The notes below the pieces were generated by a model that was not told the origin of the DNA, made no database searches, and was given only the letters and a program-made list of their open reading frames with translations. A stretch of DNA of 9,988 nt, taken from assembly GCA_021784265.1 (NCBI GenBank), contig JAJXTA010000047.1:1-9988 (forward strand), read 5' to 3'. A program made the translations under genes and the position numbers. Within the stretch, counting starts at the first letter, position 1; every line of letters begins with the position of its first letter. This DNA comes from a bacterium (GTDB taxonomy: Bacteria > Verrucomicrobiota > Verrucomicrobiia > Limisphaerales > J093). Positions 6,305 to 9,988 of the stretch are shown piece after piece.

Positions 6305-8325
6305 TACCTCTTCTCCCCCTTGCTCGTGGCCGGCCCCTGGTCGTCGTCATAAACCAGGAACTCGCCACTGTCGGAGAGCAGCGTGGCGGTGACGAAGATG
6401 AGGAGATAGCGGGGTTGATCCAACTCGGCCCGGCGCCGGAAGGCGGCGCCGAGGATGGGGATGCTCCCGAGGATCGGGACGGACTCCACATACCGCGTTT
6501 GGGTCCGTTCGAGCACCCCGCCCATGACCACCGTTTGGCCGGAGCGGACCACGACGCGGGTGGCGAGTTCCTGCGAGGCGATCTGCGGCAGTTTCAAGTC
6601 GAACGAATCGACGATGTTGCCGTTGGCGTCCCGGTCGGTGATGGTGGTGAAGGGGACCATCTTGACGCTGGCGTTGATCTGAGGGTTGAGGGCCAGGAAA
6701 ATGGTCTTGCCGTCGCCGCCGATGCTGGCCAGGACCTGGAAGACCACCCCCGACGTCAGCTTCGTCGGCTTGCCATCGGGCACCAGTTGGGACGTCGAGC
6801 GTAGTTCCAGGATCTGCTGTTTGACCGCGTACTGCTCATAATAATACTGAATCTCTCCGTCGGAGATGGTGGCGGGCAGATTATTGATCACGGTCAGACG
6901 CGGGGCGGAGAGGGTCTGGCTTTCGCCACTCTGCTGGAGCAGGGTGAGGGTGGCGCTCAAGTCGGCGCGGGAAAGGATCCCGGTGCGGGTTTCCTGAATG
7001 GGCAGCGCGGGGTTGCCTAGGGCCAGGCCGGTGTAATCCACGGCCCCCGCGCCGGAGGTTAAGACGTTCCGGCCCGATTCCCACGTCATCCCCAGTTGGA
7101 GGAAGGTGGCCTCGCTGACGGTGACGAAGCGGGCCTCGATCAGCACCTGCTGGATGGGCCGGTCAAACTCCCGCACGATATTGTCGAGGGTCTCCAGGTC
7201 CTCCGGCGAACCGCGGGCGACGATCAGGTTCCGTTCGTAGTCGATCATGTACTTGCAGGAAGCCGGCAGGAACTCCTTCATGGCGTTCTCGATCGCCGGG
7301 GTGGTGGGCGCCATGTCGTTGACGAATTTGGCCATCTTCTGCTGTTCGGACACCGTGGTGACATTGTTGACGGTGGTGCTGGTCCGCAGGACCTCAGGGG
7401 GGCCGAACTCGGCCGGCAGAATGAACCCGCGTTTGAGTTTGTAGAACCGGGTCTCTTCCATCTGCTTCTTCTCGTCCTTGGCATCGACGATCCAGATGAG
7501 GTCGTCCCCCACCTGGAACTGCAAGCCCAGGTTCCGGGAGACGTAGCGCAGGAAGCTGCTCAGCTTGACCTTGCCCATGTTCACGCTCAGCGTCTGTTTG
7601 AACGCCGGCAGGGATTTGTCGGCGACGAAGTTGATCCCCTCGCTCTGACCGATATTGAAGATGATCGACTCCAGGGTGGCGTTGTCCAGGTGGATCGAGA
7701 CTTGCTTGTCCAGGATCTTGGCCATCTGGCCTTGCGGCGACTCCAAGTCGAAGAGGGCCCCCTTGATGTAGTTGGTCTTGCCGTAGGAGGACGGGATGTA
7801 GGGGGTCGCCTCGATGCGCTCGATGGTGTCGCGCACATCTTTGCGCGGGGGCAGGCCGCGGTCCTTGTTCTCGGCCAGGAGGCTGGGAATGGTGGGGTTG
7901 ACGTCCGGGTTCTTGGCATCAATCTCGCGGATCTTGTCTTCCAGCGCCTGTTGGCGCTTCAACTCCCGATCCTTGCGCACCCAGCTCAAGAGGCGTTGGG
8001 CCTCCTGGTCCTGCGGATCGCGGGCGATCAGGGCGTTGGCCCGGGTCTCCGCCTCCTCCCACTCCCCTTTGCTGGCCAGGGCGAAAATCGCCTTGATCTC
8101 CTCGTCGTGGGTGGCCGAATAGGTCACCTTGGCGGTCCCTTTCGCCGGCTCGGACGGCTTCAGCTTGGAATCCTTCGGGGAGTGGGGTTTGACGCGCGCC
8201 GGCTGAGGGTTGGACTCCCCGGGCGGAGGCACCGGCTCGGTGTAGTGCACGCAGGAGGTGAGCCACAGGCCCGTCAAGGCCAAAGCCAGGTAACGGAGGG
8301 AGTTGGAGCCGGATATTCGGAGCAT
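6304..8325 (-). CDS. Outer-membrane secretin lipoprotein with TPR-like N-terminus (PilQ/GspD family)
   Basis: Forms the outer-membrane pore of the type IV pilus / type II secretion-like machine. From ATG 8325 it is 673 aa. Residues 1-25 are a lipoprotein signal (LALALTGLWLTSC) with Cys25 as the lipidated residue. A Pro/Lys linker leads to a TPR-like helical region (about 69-125, AIFALASKGEWEEAETRANAL). An N0/STN-type domain spans about 207-280, an N1-like domain about 295-395 and the beta-barrel secretin domain about 396-647, which carries VPILGSIPILGAAFRRR (616-632), the family signature. An upstream in-frame ATG at 8370 would add 15 residues and give an unusually long signal; I prefer 8325 because Cys25 then fits lipoprotein signal length. 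Neither start has a visible Shine-Dalgarno. It is the first gene of the operon and overlaps the next by one base. Confidence 0.93.
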   Translation of the reverse strand: MLRISGSNSLRYLALALTGLWLTSCVHYTEPVPPPGESNPQPARVKPHSPKDSKLKPSEPAKGTAKVTYSATHDEEIKAIFALASKGEWEEAETRANALIARDPQDQEAQRLLSWVRKDRELKRQQALEDKIREIDAKNPDVNPTIPSLLAENKDRGLPPRKDVRDTIERIEATPYIPSSYGKTNYIKGALFDLESPQGQMAKILDKQVSIHLDNATLESIIFNIGQSEGINFVADKSLPAFKQTLSVNMGKVKLSSFLRYVSRNLGLQFQVGDDLIWIVDAKDEKKQMEETRFYKLKRGFILPAEFGPPEVLRTSTTVNNVTTVSEQQKMAKFVNDMAPTTPAIENAMKEFLPASCKYMIDYERNLIVARGSPEDLETLDNIVREFDRPIQQVLIEARFVTVSEATFLQLGMTWESGRNVLTSGAGAVDYTGLALGNPALPIQETRTGILSRADLSATLTLLQQSGESQTLSAPRLTVINNLPATISDGEIQYYYEQYAVKQQILELRSTSQLVPDGKPTKLTSGVVFQVLASIGGDGKTIFLALNPQINASVKMVPFTTITDRDANGNIVDSFDLKLPQIASQELATRVVVRSGQTVVMGGVLERTQTRYVESVPILGSIPILGAAFRRRAELDQPRYLLIFVTATLLSDSGEFLVYDDDQGPATSKGEKR
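6313..6319 (-). promoter_or_regulatory. Ribosome binding site of the PilM-PilN gene inside the secretin 3' end
   Basis: GGGGGAG ends eight bases before the ATG at 6304, inside the last codons of the secretin gene. It is the clearest Shine-Dalgarno in the operon and supports this start. A second purine run, AGAGG, lies too close to the ATG to be the main site. The stop and start codons overlap by one base (TAATG), so ribosomes ending on the secretin can re-initiate here. Confidence 0.6.
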
Positions 8326-8386
8326 AAGATCAACAGGGAGATGGACGCCGTGGCTGCGCCGCGCATTCATGGGTTCTCGAACATTA

Positions 8387-8395
8387 CTTATTGCA
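8387..8395 (-). promoter_or_regulatory. Possible extended -10 element for the secretin-led operon
   Basis: The minus strand reads TGC-AATAAG, an extended -10 with four of six hexamer matches, in an AT-rich island (about 8371-8415) between the thioesterase and secretin genes. No convincing -35 box lies 16-18 bases upstream. A start near 8380 would give a leader of about 55 bases to the preferred secretin ATG at 8325. The local composition change, more than the motif itself, suggests a promoter here. Confidence 0.25.
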
Positions 8396-8455
8396 CATCA
8401 ATAGCTTGTAGTTGCCTTCCCCGGGCGGCTTCGACCGCGGTGGGGCGGCGCGGGT

Positions 8456-8872
8456 TCAAATCGCATACCGCTGGGCGATCCAGTCTGGGATCACCTCGGC
8501 CCGCCCGGTCTTCACGTTGATCATAGTGTAGCGGAAGTAACCGTCGCAAGCCAACTTCCCTGTCGGCTTCTTGTGCATCGCGAAGTGGACCAACACCTCC
8601 GTGCGGCCCATCTCCTCGACCCACGTCCGCACGACAAAGCTCTCCCCTAACCGGAGCGGGCGTTTGTACTCGACGTGGGCCGTGCGCACGACCCAACCGT
8701 AGCCGGCCCGAGCAAACTCCTCCATCGACATCTGGTAACAGCGCGCCATTTGGTCGTACCGCGCGGCCAGGACGTAATCAAAGTAGCGGCTCCCGTGGAC
8801 GTGCTGGTTCATGTCGATGTCGTCCGGCCGTGCCTGCATCGCGGTCTCGAACCTCGTTTTGCCCAAAGCCAT
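8456..8872 (-). CDS. Hot-dog-fold acyl-CoA/acyl-ACP thioesterase (4HBT/YbgC-like)
   Basis: 138 aa, the usual size of single-domain 4-hydroxybenzoyl-CoA thioesterase family enzymes, which hydrolyse acyl thioesters in the cytoplasm. The key segment DDIDMNQHVHGSRYFDYV (17-34) is the family's 'D-x-D-x-N-x-HV-N-N-x-x-Y' signature; D20 aligns with the catalytic Asp of the Pseudomonas enzyme (Asp17). The MNQHV wording is close to acyl-ACP thioesterase-type sequences, with H26-G27 in place of the usual N-N. Strand patterns follow at about 58-66 (VVRTAHVEY), 76-84 (SFVVRTWVEE) and 88-97. Substrate cannot be told from sequence. ATG 8872 has an AGGA about seven bases upstream. The gap to the upstream sulfotransferase-like gene is 89 bases with no AT-rich promoter, so co-transcription with it is possible. 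Confidence 0.87.
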   Translation of the reverse strand: MALGKTRFETAMQARPDDIDMNQHVHGSRYFDYVLAARYDQMARCYQMSMEEFARAGYGWVVRTAHVEYKRPLRLGESFVVRTWVEEMGRTEVLVHFAMHKKPTGKLACDGYFRYTMINVKTGRAEVIPDWIAQRYAI

Positions 8873-8961
8873 GCCCCATCCTGCCCGAGGGCGCGCCGCC
8901 CGCCAATGCCGAAATCCGCCGCCGGCCGCGTGCAGGGGGCCGCCGCCTCGAGGGGGGCGTG

Positions 8962-9879
8962 TCAGCCGCGCCAGCGCGCCTGGAGTTGCGCCCGTTCCGC
9001 TGGGCTGTAAAAATGGCGGGCCATGCGAGAATCATACTGCCCCGCCAGGAAGCTGGCGGGGAGCCGAAGCCGTGCCTGGATGTCCCGGTAGCGCGCGCCG
9101 TACTCCTTGTCCGCGCCGATGTTCCGGTTCACCAGCGCTCCCAGCTTGGTGTTCAGGAAGCTCTCGAGCATGCCGGTGATCCGGGCGAAATCCTCATAGC
9201 GATAGACCAGCACCCGTGCCACGCTGTTCTCATAGACGGCGCACCCTTTGGAATGCGCGAAGGGCCGGGAATAGACGTCGATCCCGAGCACCTCGCGCAG
9301 CTCGGCATCAAACCAGCCGTGGATATAACCCAGCGTCCCCTGAATCTGCCGCCGCCGGGCTTCGTGTTGGGGGGGCGCCATTGAGACCAGACTCCGGCAG
9401 GCCTCGGTGGTGATCTCGCCCAAGGAGGCGAAATAACTGGAGTAGTTCTGGAACACCGAGGCCAGGAGCAGTCCGACCGGTTCGCGCACGCCGACGACCA
9501 CCTGCAGTCTCCGTCGTGAGCGGCGCGCCAACGCCCACCTGCGTCGCAAGGCAATCCCGGCGTAAATCGCGCGGGCTTCGGCCCACTGCCGCCGCAGGCT
9601 GGCTTTGGTCAACTCGGACAGGCTGGGGCTGCGGAGCCAGTCTTCGACCATCTGTCCCTGCCGGGGCGAGAGGATATGCACCCGACGGATGCGGTGGGGG
9701 AGGCGGGCCGCCCGGAGGGTGGCCTCGATGGTTTGCGAGCCCACCTTGCCCATCTGGTAAATCAACAGCCACGGGCGGCGAGCGAGCCCGAAGGCCAGGA
9801 GGCCGCGCAGATGTCGCCATCTGGCTAAGACCTGCCCCGCGCCGCACGCCTGCTCCGTTCGTCCGCTGATGCCCTGCAT
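8962..9879 (-). CDS. Sulfotransferase-like protein, NKWYS / putative capsular polysaccharide synthesis family
   Basis: 305 aa with a P-loop sulfotransferase-like fold. WLLIYQMGKVGSQTIEATL (37-55) resembles the 5'-phosphosulfate-binding loop (K45, S48), and VVVGVREPVGLLLASVFQN (127-145) the 3'-phosphate-binding strand and helix (R132, S141). The second half (WFDAELREVLGIDVYSRPF, then ARVLVYRYEDF) and the end (RMARHFYSPAERAQLQARW) resemble the Pfam NKWYS family, described as putative capsular polysaccharide synthesis proteins. A role in modifying a surface glycan is plausible but inferred; residues 1-36 are basic and have no clear signal peptide or membrane helix. ATG 9879 is supported by AGGGA about six bases upstream. 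Its neighbour downstream is the thioesterase; no glycosyltransferase or PAPS-synthesis gene is in view, so donor and acceptor are unknown. Confidence 0.75.
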   Translation of the reverse strand: MQGISGRTEQACGAGQVLARWRHLRGLLAFGLARRPWLLIYQMGKVGSQTIEATLRAARLPHRIRRVHILSPRQGQMVEDWLRSPSLSELTKASLRRQWAEARAIYAGIALRRRWALARRSRRRLQVVVGVREPVGLLLASVFQNYSSYFASLGEITTEACRSLVSMAPPQHEARRRQIQGTLGYIHGWFDAELREVLGIDVYSRPFAHSKGCAVYENSVARVLVYRYEDFARITGMLESFLNTKLGALVNRNIGADKEYGARYRDIQARLRLPASFLAGQYDSRMARHFYSPAERAQLQARWRG

Positions 9880-9953
9880 TATCGTCCCTAGAGGGTTTCA
9901 CGGCCTCCAAGGTTACGTGCGGTGATCAGAGTTCGACCCGCGGCTTCACCGCT

Positions 9954-9975
9954 GCCGCCCGGTGTGCCGGGCGGC
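9954..9975. terminator. Strong GC hairpin near the right edge (terminator-like)
   Basis: GCCGCCCGG and CCGGGCGGC form a perfect 9-bp stem around the loop TGTG. On the plus strand it is followed by TTCTC, a weak T-rich tail; on the minus strand by AGCGG, with none. It may end transcription of a gene beyond the right edge, in either direction, and would isolate the sulfotransferase-like gene. The rest of 9880-9988 shows no gene and no convincing promoter. Confidence 0.4.
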
Positions 9976-9988
9976 TTCTCCGGGCTGG

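Noticed and set aside
8448..8475. GGTTCAAATC, a tRNA T-loop-like string
   Set aside because: The flanking bases do not form a 5-bp T stem, no acceptor or anticodon arm is present, and part of it codes for the thioesterase C-terminus.
7096..8520. 474-codon plus-strand open frame opposite the secretin
   Set aside because: It is antisense to a clear secretin. The product (LGEGVQ-type Leu/Gly/Val/Asp runs) has no domain and crosses the intergenic region and the thioesterase end.
8873..8961. Gap between the sulfotransferase-like and thioesterase genes examined for a promoter or RNA
   Set aside because: It is uniformly GC-rich with no -10/-35 pair, no convincing hairpin with a T tract and no small ORF with a ribosome binding site.

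Overview
The window is GC-rich bacterial DNA, and every gene I can support lies on the minus strand; read along that strand, transcription runs from the right edge to the left. Seven genes are complete and one is cut by the left edge. There are no rRNA or tRNA genes, insertion sequences, CRISPR arrays or phage genes, and no gene-free stretch exceeds about 145 bases. The long plus-strand ORFs are GC-driven shadows of the minus-strand genes. The likely source is a Gram-negative bacterium: it has an outer-membrane secretin, a lipoprotein signal and a periplasmic copper enzyme. The gene set and order (secretin, PilM-like protein, PilO-like protein, HR-domain protein, ATPase) resemble the pilus-associated cluster Amuc_1098-1102 of Akkermansia, so Verrucomicrobiota or a neighbouring PVC lineage is my best guess. 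That is inference from family resemblance, not a database result.

Right part (9988 to 8456): a strong 9-bp hairpin near the edge, then a sulfotransferase-like gene of the NKWYS (putative capsular polysaccharide) type, then a small hot-dog-fold acyl-CoA/ACP thioesterase gene.

Centre (about 8370 to 1100): a tight five-gene operon for a type IV pilus / type II secretion-like envelope machine. The genes are a lipidated secretin with an N-terminal TPR-like region, a PilM-PilN (GspL-like) fusion, a PilO/GspM-like protein, a PilP/GspC-like protein with an Ala/Pro tail, and a PilB/GspE assembly ATPase. Gaps are between -1 and 7 bases, two genes start with GTG, and a clear ribosome binding site is visible only before the PilM-PilN gene, which suggests translational coupling. 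Together they can build the path from cytoplasmic motor (GspE/PilB) through the cytoplasmic ring (PilM domain), the inner-membrane alignment complex (PilN domain, PilO) and the periplasmic connector (PilP/GspC) to the outer-membrane pore (secretin). Pilins, the platform protein PilC/GspF, the prepilin peptidase and a retraction ATPase are absent from the window.

Left part (956 to 1): a class II (AniA-type) copper nitrite reductase, NirK, with all copper ligands visible up to the cut. It has its own sigma70-like promoter, placed so that the transcript should begin at or next to the ATG (a leaderless mRNA). A perfect 5-bp inverted repeat overlaps the -35 box and is a candidate operator.
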